From contig NZ_BJCL01000010.1 in assembly GCF_005403045.1 (NCBI RefSeq), forward strand, positions 62,001-126,000: a DNA stretch of 64,000 nucleotides, read 5' to 3'. Made by a program: the position numbers and the translations under genes. The stretch comes from Pseudaquabacterium pictum. GTDB lineage: Bacteria > Pseudomonadota > Gammaproteobacteria > Burkholderiales > Burkholderiaceae_C. This document shows, in pieces, positions 1 through 9,714 of the stretch. Position 1 is the stretch's first letter, and every line of letters begins with the position of its first letter. The notes under the pieces are model-generated. The model did no database searches. It had not been told where the DNA came from and saw only the letters and a program-made list of their open reading frames with translations.

Positions 1-257
1 TCCAGGTTGCCGGCGTTGCCGTGCAGGTAGAACACCAGGCCGTCGGGCCGGGGCAGGCGCAGGTGCAGCGCATGCAGACGGGCGCCGGGCACCTCGATGG
101 TGGTCTCGTGCACATCGGACGGCAGGTCGAAGCGGTGGTCGGCCGGCAGCGGCACCGGCTGGAAGATCAGCCGCTCCTGGCCCCACCACAGCGCGGCGGC
201 GGCCAAGGCCAGCAGCAGGGCCGCCATGCCGACCAGGCCCAGCAGCAGGCGCAGCAC
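1..257 (-). CDS. alpha/beta hydrolase, N-terminal part (runs off the window)
   Basis: Only the first 85 codons are present. The reading frame opens at a GTG, 13 bases after the stop of the upstream methyltransferase gene, so it is probably the last gene of that operon. The first 25 residues form one hydrophobic segment (signal anchor). The chain then reaches FYLHGNAGN, the strand plus oxyanion-hole motif of BAAT/Bem46-like serine hydrolases. The nucleophile elbow and the rest of the triad lie outside the window, so catalytic competence and substrate cannot be judged. Confidence 0.72.
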   Translation of the reverse strand, partial: MLRLLLGLVGMAALLLALAAAALWWGQERLIFQPVPLPADHRFDLPSDVHETTIEVPGARLHALHLRLPRPDGLVFYLHGNAGNL

Positions 258-270
258 CGCTGCCGGTCCT

Positions 271-1533
271 TCAGGCGGGTTGGTCGCCGGCGGGCTGCAC
301 GCGCGCCGAGCCGGCCACCAGGTCGAAGCGGAACAGCCGGCATTCGATCGGCCCGTTCCACAGCGGCACGCGCCGCGCTTCCTTCAGCCGCAGCGCCTGC
401 GGCAGCTTCATGTCGGGGCTCAGCAGCCAGGCTGTCCAGCCGGGGTAATGGCGCTTCCAGTGCGCCGCCAGCTGGCTGAAGAAGGCGCCGGTGTCGCCGC
501 CATCGGCCGCGGGGGCGAAGTCCTCGCGCGCCTGGCGCGGGCCGCGCTGCTCGCCACGCGCGCCCTTGGGCGCGATGCGCTCGCCGTAGGGCGGGTTCAG
601 CATCAGCACGCCGGTGTCGGCGGGCGGCATGCGCTGCAGGGCGTCGGCGGTCTTGAACTGGATGGCGTGGTCGACACCCGCGCGCTTGGCGTTGTGCTCG
701 GCGAAGTCGGTCATGCGGAACGACACATCGCCGGCGAACACGTCCACCGCCGGCGCATGCTGGCGGGCGCGGGCGGCGTCCTTCATCTGCACCCAGGCAT
801 GCTGCAAGGGCCGGAAGGGCAGCATGCGCTCGAAGGCGAAGCGGCGCTGCAGCCCGGGCGCGATGCCGCAGGCGATCTGCGCCGCCTCGATGGCGATGGT
901 GCCGGCGCCGCAACAGGGGTCGAGCAGCGGACCGTCCTCGGCCCGGCCCTGCCAGCCGGCGGCAGCCAGCATCGCGGCGGCCAGCGTCTCCTTCAGCGGC
1001 GCCTCGCCCTTCAGGCCCTGCGCATCGCGCCAGCCGCGCTTGAACAGCGCCTCGCCCGAGGTGTCGGCATACAGCGTGGCATGGGTGGGCGTGAGGTGCA
1101 GCGACAGCGGAAGATCCGGCCGGCGGGTGTCGATGCTGGGGCGCTCGCCCACGGCATCACGCACCACGTCGCACACCGCGTCCTTGACCCGCAGCGTGGC
1201 GAAGTTCAGGCTCTGCAGCGGCGAGCGCTGGGCCGTGGTGTCGATGCGGAAGGTCTGCGCCGGCGTGATCCAGTCGGTCCAGGGCACGGTGCGGGCCAGG
1301 GCGTACAGGTCGTGCTCGGTCTCGTACGGCCCATGCGCCAGCGGCCACAGCACCCGCTGGGCCAGGCGGCTTTCCAGGTTCAGCCGCATCGCGGTGGTGG
1401 CGTCGCCATCGACGGTGACGCCGCCGCGCAGCATCTCGCCGCTGGCCTGCGGGCCCAGGATGCGCAGCACCTCGTCGGCCAGCAATTCCTCGGTGCACGC
1501 CGCGCAGGGCAGGAACAGGGCGACGGAGCTCAC
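271..1533 (-). CDS. rlmL: THUMP-domain class I SAM-dependent RNA methyltransferase (RlmL-type)
   Basis: 420 residues. The N-terminal half is a ferredoxin-like plus THUMP RNA-binding region. The C-terminal half is a Rossmann methyltransferase with DPCCGAG (about 205-211, SAM site) and NPPYGER (about 323-329, the N-methyltransferase NPPY motif). This matches the RlmL half of E. coli RlmKL, which methylates the exocyclic N2 of G2445 in 23S rRNA; the RlmK half is absent, as in many betaproteobacteria. The start is GTG, and GTGA overlaps the rpoN stop by four bases, so translation is probably coupled to rpoN. The exact target guanine is inferred from the family. Confidence 0.85.
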   Translation of the reverse strand: MSSVALFLPCAACTEELLADEVLRILGPQASGEMLRGGVTVDGDATTAMRLNLESRLAQRVLWPLAHGPYETEHDLYALARTVPWTDWITPAQTFRIDTTAQRSPLQSLNFATLRVKDAVCDVVRDAVGERPSIDTRRPDLPLSLHLTPTHATLYADTSGEALFKRGWRDAQGLKGEAPLKETLAAAMLAAAGWQGRAEDGPLLDPCCGAGTIAIEAAQIACGIAPGLQRRFAFERMLPFRPLQHAWVQMKDAARARQHAPAVDVFAGDVSFRMTDFAEHNAKRAGVDHAIQFKTADALQRMPPADTGVLMLNPPYGERIAPKGARGEQRGPRQAREDFAPAADGGDTGAFFSQLAAHWKRHYPGWTAWLLSPDMKLPQALRLKEARRVPLWNGPIECRLFRFDLVAGSARVQPAGDQPA

Positions 1534-3086
1534 AGCGCCTTGCGCAGGTTGGCCGGGGCGATCTTCAGCGCCTCGCGGTACTTGGCCACGGTGCGCCGCG
1601 CCACGGTGATGCCCTGCTCGCCCAGCATGTCCGACAGCTGGCTGTCCGACAGCGGCTTGGCCGGGTCTTCACTGCCCACCAACTGCTTGATCAGCGCCCG
1701 CACCGCGGTGCTGCTGGCGTTGCCGCCGGCATCGGTGTTCAGGCTGGAGCCGAAGAAGTACTTCAGCTCGAAAGTGCCGAACGGCGTGTTCATGTACTTG
1801 GCCGTGGTCACCCGCGAGATGGTGCTTTCGTGCAGGCCCAGCTCGTCGGCGATCTCGCGCAGCACCAGCGGTTTCATCGCGATCTCGCCATGGGTGAAGA
1901 AGCCCTTCTGCCGCTCGACGATGGCCTGGCTGACGCGCAGGATGGTGTCGAAGCGCTGCAGGATGTTCTTCATGAACCAGCGCGCCTCCTGCAGCCGGGC
2001 GCTCAGGCCGCTGGCCGAGCCGTTGCGCTGGCCGCGGATGGCCTGGGCATACAGGTCGTTGATGCGCAGCTTGGGCATCACGTCGGGGTTGAGCGTGGCC
2101 TTCCAGCCGCGGCCGGCCTTGATGACGATGACATCGGGCACGACGATGTTGGCCTCGGCCTTGGTGAAGGGCCGGCCGGGCTTGGGCTCGCAGGCGACGA
2201 TCAGCGCCTGCGCCTCGCGCAGCGTGTCTTCATCCGCGCCGGTGGCGGCCACCAGCTTCTTCATGTCGCGCCGGGCCAGCAGTTCCAGGTGCTGGCGGCA
2301 GACGGTCATCGCCACCTCGCGGGCCTTGCTTCTGGGCAGCTCCTTGAGCTGCAGGCACAGGCAGTCGCCCAGGTTGGCGGCGCCCACGCCGGTGGGCTCC
2401 AGGCTCTGCAGCCACTTCAGCGCGCAGCGCAGCCGGTCCATCAGTTCGTCGCGGTCGTCGGCACCGTCGTCGCCGTCGATGCCCATGCCCAGGGCCAGGC
2501 GTTCGGCGATCTCCTCCAGCGGGTCGGCCAGGTAGCCGTCCTCGTTGAGGGATTCGATCAGCACCATCACCGCGGCCGCGTCCTCGGGCGACAGGCGCAT
2601 GCCCAGCAGCTGGCGGCGCAGGTGGTCCTGCAGGCTGGGGCCGGTGTCGGAGCTGTCGACCGGCTCGTAGTCGTCGCTGTCGCCGGAGGCGCTGGCGGTG
2701 CTGTTGGACGGCAGCTCGCGGATGCCGTCGAAGTCATCGCGCTCGGTGCCGTTCTCCCAGTCGTCGCGCTCGGTGCCGCCGAACTCGGCGGTGTCCATGC
2801 CGGCGGGCTCGTCGGCACCGGCCTGGCCATCGCCGCCGTCCTCGCGCTCGCTGAGCTTGCTCTTCTCGCGCTCGGCGCCGGCATCGGCGGCCGCGCTCAC
2901 CCGCTCCAGGCCGAACTCCATCGGCGCATGGTCTTCCTCGGTGTCGAGGAACGGGTTGGTCTCGAGCATCTGCTCGATTTCCTGGTGCAGCTCCAGCGTG
3001 GACAGCTGCAGCAGGCGGATGGATTGCTACAGCTGGGGCGTCAGCGCCAGGTGCTGTGAAAGTCGAACCTGCAGGGACGGCTTCAT
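1530..3086 (-). CDS. rpoN: RNA polymerase sigma-54 factor, interrupted by an in-frame amber codon at codon 20
   Basis: Read through, this is a complete 518-codon sigma-54. The natural ATG (3084-3086) lies one base after the lptB stop and begins the typical region I (MKPSLQVRLSQHLALTPQL). The next codon is TAG (3027-3029) where the family has Gln. The frame then continues with QSIRLLQLSTLEL and stays open to the end. The uninterrupted part, from ATG 2967-2969, is 479 residues with the acidic region II, the core-binding domain, the helix-turn-helix and the RpoN box ARRTVAKYRE near the C-terminus. An AGGAAA lies 8 bases upstream of that internal ATG, so restart is possible. The gene is otherwise undecayed. 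Sequencing error, a recent nonsense mutation, or translation of a region I-less sigma factor all remain open. Confidence 0.9.
3027..3029 (-). other. in-frame amber (TAG) codon in rpoN region I
   Basis: On the minus strand the codons are CAG CTG TAG CAA TCC. The family has a glutamine codon at the third position, so a single C-to-T change explains the stop. Both flanks are normal sigma-54 region I sequence. Confidence 0.9.
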
Positions 3087-3087
3087 G

Positions 3088-3876
3088 TCACATCCGGAAG
3101 TGTTCGCCCAGGTACACCCGGCGCACGTCGGCGTTCTCGACAATGGCAGCGGGCGTGCCTTCGGCCAGCACCCGGCCTTCGCTGATGATGTAGGCGCGGT
3201 CGCAGATGCCCAGCATCTCGCGCACGTTGTGGTCGGTGATCAGCACGCCGATGCCGCGGCTCTTGAGGAATCCGATGATGCGCTGGATCTCGATCACCGC
3301 GATCGGGTCGACGCCGGCAAACGGCTCGTCGAGCAGAATGAAACGTGGCTGCGTGGCCAGCGCGCGGGCGATCTCCACCCGCCGTCGCTCGCCGCCCGAC
3401 AGCGCCGGCGCGGGCGAATTGCGCAGCTTCTCGATGCTCAGGTCGTGCAGCAGGGCATTCAGCTTGGCGTCGATCACAGCGCCCTTCAGCGGCTTGCCGG
3501 CGGCGTCGACCTGCAGCTCCAGCACGGCGCGGATGTTCTCCTCCACCGTCAGCTTGCGGAAGATCGAGGCCTCCTGCGGCAGGTAGCTCAGGCCCATGCG
3601 GGCGCGCTGGTGGATGGGCTTGTGCTGCACCTCGACGCCGTCGATGCGGATGGTGCCGGCATCGGCCCGCACCAGGCCCACCACCATGTAGAAGCAGGTG
3701 GTCTTGCCGGCGCCGTTGGGGCCCAGCAGGCCGACCACCTCGCCGGCGGCCACGGCCAGGTGCACATCCTTGATGACCTGGCGCGAGCCGTAGCGCTTCT
3801 GCAGGCCGGTCACGTCCAGCCGGCTGGTCGCGGCCGCCGTGCCTTCCAGCGGGGTGTCCAGCACCGCAGCGTTCAA
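3088..3876 (-). CDS. lptB: LPS export ABC transporter ATP-binding protein LptB
   Basis: 262 residues. It powers extraction of lipopolysaccharide from the inner membrane with LptF/LptG and delivery to the LptC-LptA bridge. Visible motifs are Walker [10 protein letters not shown] (about residue 54), signature [15 protein letters not shown], Walker [13 protein letters not shown] and the H-loop ITDHNVRE. The assigned start is TTG, which overlaps the lptA stop as TTGA; an in-frame GTG four codons later is the alternative. It sits directly between lptA and rpoN, the usual proteobacterial order, and its stop is one base from the rpoN ATG. Confidence 0.93.
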   Translation of the reverse strand: MNAAVLDTPLEGTAAATSRLDVTGLQKRYGSRQVIKDVHLAVAAGEVVGLLGPNGAGKTTCFYMVVGLVRADAGTIRIDGVEVQHKPIHQRARMGLSYLPQEASIFRKLTVEENIRAVLELQVDAAGKPLKGAVIDAKLNALLHDLSIEKLRNSPAPALSGGERRRVEIARALATQPRFILLDEPFAGVDPIAVIEIQRIIGFLKSRGIGVLITDHNVREMLGICDRAYIISEGRVLAEGTPAAIVENADVRRVYLGEHFRM

Positions 3877-4493
3877 CGCCGGTCCCCCAGGCTGGGCGAG
3901 GCCTTCAGCGCCCCGCTGGCGGCTGGTGCGGGCGCGGCCGCCGCGTCGTCAGGCGGCACGCGCGGGGTGATCACCGCACGCACCCGGCCGCCGGGGTTGC
4001 TGGCGGTGGCGGCGCCGCCGCGCACGTTGAAGGATTCGGCCGTGCTGTCCCAGACGATCTGCTGGCCCTGGATCTCGTCGGCCACGGTGCTGCCGCGCAG
4101 CCGCCGCACCACCGCCGCGCCCTCGAAGCGCAGCGTGCCGGCGCGGCTGTCGTAGTCGATGCGCTGGGCCTGGCCTTCCACCGTCTCGTCGCTGCCGTCG
4201 CGCTTCTGGCGGTAGGTGGCCGGCTTGGCGGCGCTGCCGGTGGCCAGGGCCATCTGGTAGCCCTCGGGCGTCTCGCGCAGTTCCAGCTTGTCGGCGCGGA
4301 TCTGCAGCGTGCCCTGGCTGATGACCACGTTGCCGCTGCACACGCTGGTCTGCTTGAGCAGGCTGACGGTGCAGGGCTGGTCGGACTCCAGCGTCATCGG
4401 CCGACCGCGGTCGGCGCGCTCCGCCCATGCGGCAGCGCCGCCGGTGGTGATCAGCAGCGCGACGAGGCAGAGGGGGGGATTGAGGGTAAACAT
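3873..4493 (-). CDS. lptA: LPS transport periplasmic protein LptA
   Basis: 206 residues from the ATG chosen here; a TTG four codons upstream is possible but would spoil the signal peptide. The N-terminus [19 protein letters not shown] with AWA is a Sec signal. The mature part shows the OstA/LptA pattern: a Cys-containing start ([19 protein letters not shown]), then short strands such as [12 protein letters not shown] and GQAQRIDYD. It forms the periplasmic LPS bridge. The Pro/Ala-rich C-terminal tail is longer than in E. coli LptA. lptC, normally just upstream, is missing here; dsbA lies upstream instead. Confidence 0.88.
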   Translation of the reverse strand: MFTLNPPLCLVALLITTGGAAAWAERADRGRPMTLESDQPCTVSLLKQTSVCSGNVVISQGTLQIRADKLELRETPEGYQMALATGSAAKPATYRQKRDGSDETVEGQAQRIDYDSRAGTLRFEGAAVVRRLRGSTVADEIQGQQIVWDSTAESFNVRGGAATASNPGGRVRAVITPRVPPDDAAAAPAPAASGALKASPSLGDRR

Positions 4494-4555
4494 CAGTCGG
4501 CACAAAACTTGCAGATCATTCTAGACCCAAGTTCTGGCCAACTGGCCCTGCAATC

Positions 4556-4573
4556 TGCGGCAATTCTGCCGCA
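4556..4573 (-). terminator. perfect hairpin downstream of dsbA
   Basis: TGCGGCA (4556-4562), four-base loop, TGCCGCA (4567-4573): a perfect 7-bp stem 12 bases past the dsbA stop and upstream of lptA. There is no U-tract, so this could be an attenuating or mRNA-stabilising stem rather than a classic intrinsic terminator. A smaller dyad GGCCA/TGGCC lies a few bases closer to lptA. Confidence 0.45.
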
Positions 4574-4584
4574 AGGCTGGTGCG

Positions 4585-5214
4585 TCAGCTCTTGCGCGAC
4601 TGCGCGATCAGGGCATCTGCCACGGCCAGCGCCCGTTCGGGGCTGCCGGCGATCGACGGCGAGGTCATGAAGCGGCCCTGGATGCCCAGCGTGGGCACGC
4701 CCTCGATGCGGTAGCCGTCGGCCAGCTGCTTGGACTGGCGCAGCTTGGTGGCGACGGCGAAGCTCTTCATCGTGTCGGCCAGCTTGGCGGTGTCCACGCC
4801 CTGGGTCTTGGCCCAGTCGAGGATGTCGCCCTCGGTGTTCAGACGCTTGCGCTCGGCGTGCAGGGCGGCGAACACCTTCTTGTGCAGCGCATCGACCTGG
4901 CCCATGGCCTCGATGGCGTAGTACAGGCGCTGCAGCGGCTCCTGCCCCGGCGAGAAGGCCACCGGAATGCGGCGGAAGGTGACCTGCTGCGGCAGCTTCT
5001 TGGCCCAGGCGTCCAGCGCCGGCTCGAAGGCATTGCAGTGCGGGCACCAGTAGCCGAAGAACTCGACCACCTCCAGCTTGCCCTCGGCCACCGGCACCGG
5101 CGTTTCCACGCGCTTGTAGTCGCGCCCCTCCTGCAGGGCCCCCTGGGCCTGGGCCGCCAGCGGCAGGCCGGCCAGGCTGGCGGCGGACGCCAGCACCCAA
5201 TCACGTCGGTTCAT
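4585..5214 (-). CDS. dsbA: thiol:disulfide interchange protein DsbA
   Basis: 209 residues. Periplasmic oxidant that puts disulfides into exported proteins and is itself re-oxidised by DsbB. The start ATG (5212-5214) follows AGAGG, and the first 23 residues are a Sec signal ending AAQAQ. The active site is CPHC (Cys57 and Cys60) after EFFGYW. The cis-Pro loop is GVPTLGI, which is normal for DsbA. A longer frame extends upstream but lacks a signal-peptide-like start. It lies between the SPOR protein and lptA. Confidence 0.92.
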   Translation of the reverse strand: MNRRDWVLASAASLAGLPLAAQAQGALQEGRDYKRVETPVPVAEGKLEVVEFFGYWCPHCNAFEPALDAWAKKLPQQVTFRRIPVAFSPGQEPLQRLYYAIEAMGQVDALHKKVFAALHAERKRLNTEGDILDWAKTQGVDTAKLADTMKSFAVATKLRQSKQLADGYRIEGVPTLGIQGRFMTSPSIAGSPERALAVADALIAQSRKS

Positions 5215-5286
5215 GCAAAGCCTCTTTCGGAAGATCGTCTGTGGACTCAACGTGGGGTGGAGTGCGCCGGTGCACCTGGAGTTCAA

Positions 5287-6003
5287 TCAGCGTTCCACCC
5301 GCACCAGGTTGGCCTCGATGCCGGCACCGGCCAGGCGGCCCTGGGTGTCCTCGGCCGGCTCGCGGCTGTCGAACGGGCCCACCCGCACCCGGTAGACGGT
5401 GCGGCCCGATTGTTCGCGCTCGGTGATGCGGGCATCCAGCCCCAGCAGGGCCAGCTTGGCACGCTGGGCCTCGGCATCCTCGGTGCGGGCATAGGCGCCG
5501 GCCTGCACGAAGAACACCGTGCTGACCGCGCTGGCGCCCTTGGTGGCGGCCTTGGCGGCGCCGTCGGGCTGGCCAGCCAGGATGGCGGCGGGGTCGCGGG
5601 CGGCGCGGCTGGCCGCCGGCGCGGGGGCGCTGGCGGCGGCCCGGGCCACGGCGGCGGATGCGGCGGGCGCCGGCTGTGCCACCGCCGGGGCCGGCGTGCC
5701 CATCGGATTGGCCGCCGCGGCGGCGGCCGGCTGGCCTGGCGCGCTGGCGGCCTGCACCACGCCGCTGGCGGCCGGCACCGCAGGGCGGGCCGGGTTCTTG
5801 CCGGCCAGCGGTGCGTTCGGGTCCCAGTGCTTGTTCTTCTCGGCCTCGGCGGCGTCCTGCTCGGCAGTGCGCTGCGGCAGCTTGTCGATGAAGGGCACCG
5901 GCGTCTTGGTGACATACAGCGCCACCGCCAGCGCCACGCCCAGGCCCACCACCAGGCCGACCACCAGGCCGGTGATGAAGCCGCCGCGCACCAGGGGCTT
6001 CAT
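5287..6003 (-). CDS. SPOR-domain cell-division protein (FtsN-like)
   Basis: 238 residues with FtsN architecture: a short cytoplasmic tail, one transmembrane helix rich in Gly/Val (about 8-30), a long Ala/Pro-rich periplasmic linker, and a C-terminal SPOR domain (about 162-238; FFVQAGAY ... VYRVRVGPF). SPOR domains bind glycan strands stripped of stem peptides at the division septum. The ATG overlaps the argS stop (ATGA), so it is probably co-translated with argS, a gene order common in Burkholderiales. The role in division is inferred from architecture. Confidence 0.85.
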   Translation of the reverse strand: MKPLVRGGFITGLVVGLVVGLGVALAVALYVTKTPVPFIDKLPQRTAEQDAAEAEKNKHWDPNAPLAGKNPARPAVPAASGVVQAASAPGQPAAAAAANPMGTPAPAVAQPAPAASAAVARAAASAPAPAASRAARDPAAILAGQPDGAAKAATKGASAVSTVFFVQAGAYARTEDAEAQRAKLALLGLDARITEREQSGRTVYRVRVGPFDSREPAEDTQGRLAGAGIEANLVRVER

Positions 6004-7721
6004 GCGCCGGCCTCGGCGTCGGCCTCGCGGGCCATGGCGTCGGGGGCGCTCACGCCCATCATGCCCAGCGCATTGCGCAGCACCTGGCGGGTGGCGGCCA
6101 GCAGCGCCATGCGGGCGGCGGCCAGCGCCGGGTCGTCGATCAGGAAGCGCTCGGCCGCATACCAGCTGTGGAAGGCCGCGGCCAGGTCACGCAGGTAGAA
6201 GGCCACATCGTGCGGCGCGAAGTCGGCGGCGGCGCTGGCCAGCATGTCGGGGTAGGCGGCCAGCTTGCGCATCAGCGCGTCTTCGGTCGGCGCGGTCAGC
6301 AGCGCCAGGTCGACGCCGGCGGCCGAGGTGGTGTCCACGGTGCGGCCGGTGCGCGCGGAGTACTGCGCCAGCACCGAGCAGATGCGCGCATGGGCGTACT
6401 GCACGTAGAACACCGGGTTCTCGTCGTTGGCCTTCAGCGCCAGGTCGACGTCGAAGACGAACTCGGTGTCGGCCTTGCGGCTGATCAGGAAGAAGCGCAC
6501 CGCGTCGCGGCTGGTCATCTCGATCAGGTCGCGCAGCGTGACATAGCTGCCGGCGCGCTTGCTGATCTTCACTTCCTGGCCACCCTTCATGACCATGACC
6601 ATCTTGTTGAGCACGTAGTCGGGCCAGCCCTGCGGGATGCCCACGCCCGCGGCCTGCAGCCCGGCGCGCACCCGGGCGATGGTGCCGTGGTGGTCGCTGC
6701 CCTGGAAGTTGATGACCTTGTCGAAGCCGCGCGCCCACTTGTCGATGTGGTAGGCCACGTCGGGCACAAAGTAGGTGTAGCTGCCATCGGACTTGCGCAT
6801 CACGCGGTCCTTGTCGTCGCCGTAGTCGGTCGACTTCAGCCACAGCGCGCCGTCCTGCTCGTAGGTCTTGCCGGCGGCGGCCAGCTTCTGCACCGTCTGC
6901 TCGACCTTGCCGCTGGCATACAGGCTGGATTCGAGGAAGTAGTTCTGGAACTGCACGCCGAAGGCCTGCAGGTCCAGGTCCTGCTCATGGCGCAGGTAGG
7001 CCACGGCGAACTGGCGGATGCCGTCCAGGTCGTCCGGATCGCCGCTGGCGGTGAACTGGCGGTCGTCGGCATGCACCGTCTTCTTCGCCAGGAAGTCGGC
7101 GGCGATGTCGGCGATGTAGTCGCCGTTGTAGGCGTTCTCGGGCCAGGCGGCGTCCCCGGGTTGCAGGCCGCGGATGCGTGCCTGGGTGCTGGCGGCCAGG
7201 GTGGCGATCTGCACGCCGGCGTCGTTGTAGTAGAACTCGCGGGTGACGCTCCAGCCCTGGCTTTCATACAGCCGGCACACCGCGTCGCCCAGCGCGCCCT
7301 GGCGGGCATGGCCCACATGCAGCGGGCCGGTGGGGTTGGCCGAGACGAACTCGCACATCAGCTTGCGGCCATGGGCCGGGCGCACACCGAACTGGTTGCC
7401 GGCGGCCAGCACCTCGGCCACCACCGCCTGCTTGGCAGCGGGCTTCAGGCGCAGGTTGATGAAGCCGGGGCCGGCGATCTCCAGCGCGTCCACCCACTGC
7501 GCCACCGCTGGCTGCGCCTGCAGCGCAGCAATCAGCGCGGCGGCCAGCTCGCGCGGGTTGCGCTTCTGCGCCTTGGCCAGGGCCATGGCCGCGGTGATGG
7601 CGAAATCACCATGCGCGGCCTGCTTGGGCAATTCGAAGGCCGGGCTGTAGGGCGTGCCGGGCGCCACCTGGGCCACGGCGTCGGCAAGGGCGGCGAGCAG
7701 GGCCTGTTTGGCTTGGATCAT
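6000..7721 (-). CDS. argS: arginyl-tRNA synthetase
   Basis: 573 residues. Charges tRNA-Arg with arginine. It has the N-terminal Add-1 tRNA-binding domain, the HIGH-type signature HVGHARQG after SANPTGPL, the relaxed KMSKS equivalent VKISKRAG, and the C-terminal DALR anticodon-binding domain ending before AMAREAD. The ATG at 7719-7721 ([12 protein letters not shown]) is preferred over a start 20 codons upstream because the extra residues are Pro-rich and not family-like. Confidence 0.95.
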   Translation of the reverse strand: MIQAKQALLAALADAVAQVAPGTPYSPAFELPKQAAHGDFAITAAMALAKAQKRNPRELAAALIAALQAQPAVAQWVDALEIAGPGFINLRLKPAAKQAVVAEVLAAGNQFGVRPAHGRKLMCEFVSANPTGPLHVGHARQGALGDAVCRLYESQGWSVTREFYYNDAGVQIATLAASTQARIRGLQPGDAAWPENAYNGDYIADIAADFLAKKTVHADDRQFTASGDPDDLDGIRQFAVAYLRHEQDLDLQAFGVQFQNYFLESSLYASGKVEQTVQKLAAAGKTYEQDGALWLKSTDYGDDKDRVMRKSDGSYTYFVPDVAYHIDKWARGFDKVINFQGSDHHGTIARVRAGLQAAGVGIPQGWPDYVLNKMVMVMKGGQEVKISKRAGSYVTLRDLIEMTSRDAVRFFLISRKADTEFVFDVDLALKANDENPVFYVQYAHARICSVLAQYSARTGRTVDTTSAAGVDLALLTAPTEDALMRKLAAYPDMLASAAADFAPHDVAFYLRDLAAAFHSWYAAERFLIDDPALAAARMALLAATRQVLRNALGMMGVSAPDAMAREADAEAGA

Positions 7722-7814
7722 GGGCCGGCATTCTAAGTTGGGGGGTGTGGTTGGCCGCCCGGCTTCAGTTGGGGGTGCCAACGGCCGACAACCAGGGTGG
7801 ACCTGCCGCCACCC

Positions 7815-9194
7815 ATGTCATTCCGCCTGCCCTTCGCCGCCTCCGCTGCCCCCGACCTGCTGGAGGAGGCGGACGACCCCGGCCTGCCGCACCGCATCGG
7901 CAAGTACAACATCGTCTCGCGGCTGGGCGACGGCGCCACCAGCGAGGTGTTCCTGGCGGTCGACGGCTTCAACCACCGCAACGTGGCCATCAAGCGGGTG
8001 CGCCTGCCCACGGTCGGCGAGAGCGTGGAGAACCACTACCGCAGCCACTTCTTCGCCGCCGAGGCGGCGCTGGTGGGCAAGCTGCAGCACCCGAACGTGG
8101 TGCAGATCTACGACGCGGTGGACGACCCCGCCCAGCCCTACCTGGTGATGGAGTATGTGGCCGGCGTCACGCTGCGCCGCTACTGCCGGCCCGACAGCCT
8201 GCTGGCGCTGGACCAGATCGTCGAGATCGGCTTCAAGTGCGCGATGGCGCTGGCCTACGTGGCCCGCCATGGACTGATCCACCGCGATGTGAAGCCGGCC
8301 AACATCCTGGCGGTGGTCAAGGACGACCAGATCACCGACATCAAGATCACCGATTTCGGCAGCGTGTTCGACCAGACCAGCGACCGCACCCAGGTTTTCC
8401 GCGTCGGCTCGCTGGCCTACATGTCGCCCGAGCAGCTGGACGGCAGCACGCTGGACACCCGGGCCGACATGTACTCGCTGGCGGCGGTGCTCTACCACCT
8501 GGTCAGCGGCCGCCCACCCTTCGACGCGCCCAACCAGGTGGCGCTGATGCACCAGATCTACCATGCCGAGCCGGTGCCGCTGGCCGGCCTGCGCGAGGGC
8601 GTGCCGCCGCGCATGGATGCGCTGCTGCGCCAGGCGCTGGCCAAGCAGCCGGCCCAGCGGCCGGCCGACTGGGACAGCTTCGCGCGGGAATGGTCGCTGC
8701 TGGTGGCCAACGGGGAGGTGCCGGTGGGCCGACTGCAGGATGTGCTGGATTCGGAGCGCTTCAACCTGCTGCGCACGCTGGAGTTCTTCAGCGGCTTCGG
8801 CGAGGTGGAGCTGTGGGAGGTGGTGCACCGGGCGCAGTGGCTGCGCCACCGCTACGGCGCGGCGCTCTACCGCAAGGGCGACGAGGGCAACACCTTCCAC
8901 ATCATCGCCCAGGGCCGCATCGACGTGTACCGCGACGGCCAGCGCGTGGCCCAGCTGGGTGCCGGCACCTCGGTGGGCGAGATGGTCTACCTGGCGCCCA
9001 GCCCCGACCTGCGGGTGCACAGCGCCGACGTCATCGTGGCCGAGCCGGCCACCACCATCACCTTCACGCCCGACGCGGTGGAAGTGCTGAGCCCGGCCAC
9101 CCGCCACCTGTTCGACGCCGCCTTCATCCGCGTGCTGGTGCGCCGGCTGCATGCCGCGCATGAGCAGCTGGCGCATCCGCGGCGCATTCTTTGA
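7815..9194 (+). CDS. serine/threonine protein kinase fused to a cyclic-nucleotide-binding domain
   Basis: 459 residues. The Hanks-type kinase domain spans about 28-275: Gly-rich loop [14 protein letters not shown] with Lys60, HRDVKPAN with Asp148, DFG at 170-172, and SPEQ in the APE position. A linker leads to a CNB/CAP-like domain (about 335-445) with [12 protein letters not shown] and SVGEMVYL. There is no transmembrane segment and no extracellular sensor. The likely design is a soluble kinase gated by cAMP, cGMP or another small ligand; the CNB phosphate-binding cassette is degenerate (no clear Arg), so the ligand is uncertain. A GTG six codons upstream is an alternative start. It is divergent from argS and monocistronic. 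Confidence 0.85.
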   Translation: MSFRLPFAASAAPDLLEEADDPGLPHRIGKYNIVSRLGDGATSEVFLAVDGFNHRNVAIKRVRLPTVGESVENHYRSHFFAAEAALVGKLQHPNVVQIYDAVDDPAQPYLVMEYVAGVTLRRYCRPDSLLALDQIVEIGFKCAMALAYVARHGLIHRDVKPANILAVVKDDQITDIKITDFGSVFDQTSDRTQVFRVGSLAYMSPEQLDGSTLDTRADMYSLAAVLYHLVSGRPPFDAPNQVALMHQIYHAEPVPLAGLREGVPPRMDALLRQALAKQPAQRPADWDSFAREWSLLVANGEVPVGRLQDVLDSERFNLLRTLEFFSGFGEVELWEVVHRAQWLRHRYGAALYRKGDEGNTFHIIAQGRIDVYRDGQRVAQLGAGTSVGEMVYLAPSPDLRVHSADVIVAEPATTITFTPDAVEVLSPATRHLFDAAFIRVLVRRLHAAHEQLAHPRRIL

Positions 9195-9199
9195 CGCTC

Positions 9200-9215
9200 C
9201 GGCGGTGCACCGCCG
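9200..9215 (+). terminator. short GC-rich palindrome after the kinase gene
   Basis: CGGCGG, TGCA, CCGCCG forms a perfect 6-bp stem five bases past the kinase stop. There is no U-tract, so it is a weak terminator candidate. Confidence 0.35.
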
Positions 9216-9237
9216 CCAGCCTTGCCGCGTTGCCGGA

Positions 9238-9266
9238 TTGCCGGTGCCCGGGGGCTCTGCTCCAAT
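9238..9266 (+). promoter_or_regulatory. possible sigma-70 promoter of the small repeat protein
   Basis: TTGCCG (9238-9243), a 17-base spacer and TCCAAT (9261-9266) lie about 50 bases before the ATG at 9314. Each box matches consensus at four of six positions, so this is tentative. Confidence 0.4.
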
Positions 9267-9313
9267 GACCCTCGGCCACCGCGCCATCCACCATCCGAGG
9301 ACGAGGAGTACCC

Positions 9314-9694
9314 ATGTTCAAGAAGATCACCGCCACGCTGGCAGCCCTGTTCCTGTGCGCCGGCCTGGCCCAGGCCGCCGACAGCTGCGACAAGCAGGCC
9401 GAAGACAAGAAGCTGGCCGGCGCCGCCAAGACCAGCTTCCTGAAGAAGTGCAATGCCGACAGCGCTGCCGCCTCGCCCGCGGCCGCAGCCTGCGACGCCG
9501 CTGCCGCCGAGAAGAAGCTGGCCGGTGCCGCCAAGGCCAGCTTCACCAAGAAGTGCGTGGCCGACGGCGGCCCGGCCGCTGCTGGCAAGCCCGATGCCGC
9601 TGCCGCCTGCGACAAGCAGGCCGCGGAGAAGAAGCTGGCCGGCGCCGCCAAGACCAGCTTCACCAAGAAGTGCGTCGCTGACGCCAAGGGCTGA
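9314..9694 (+). CDS. secreted protein of three PsiF-like cysteine-pair repeats
   Basis: 126 residues. A clear Sec signal (MFKKITATLAALFLCAGLAQA) precedes three tandem copies of a unit like CDKQAAEKKLAGAAKTSF followed by KKC, each about 25 residues with one Cys at either end, joined by Ala/Pro linkers. The repeats are close at the DNA level too, implying internal duplication. The unit resembles the PsiF repeat of phosphate-starvation-inducible proteins, whose function is unknown. The paired Cys suggest a helical hairpin pinned by a disulfide in the periplasm, possibly a DsbA substrate. It is flanked by its own promoter and terminator candidates. Confidence 0.8.
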   Translation: MFKKITATLAALFLCAGLAQAADSCDKQAEDKKLAGAAKTSFLKKCNADSAAASPAAAACDAAAAEKKLAGAAKASFTKKCVADGGPAAAGKPDAAAACDKQAAEKKLAGAAKTSFTKKCVADAKG

Positions 9695-9714
9695 CCCCCT
9701 CTGGCCACGGCCTC

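Noticed and set aside
97-2535. 812-codon plus-strand frame opposite rlmL and rpoN
   Set aside because: Shadow frame; it crosses two well-defined minus-strand genes.
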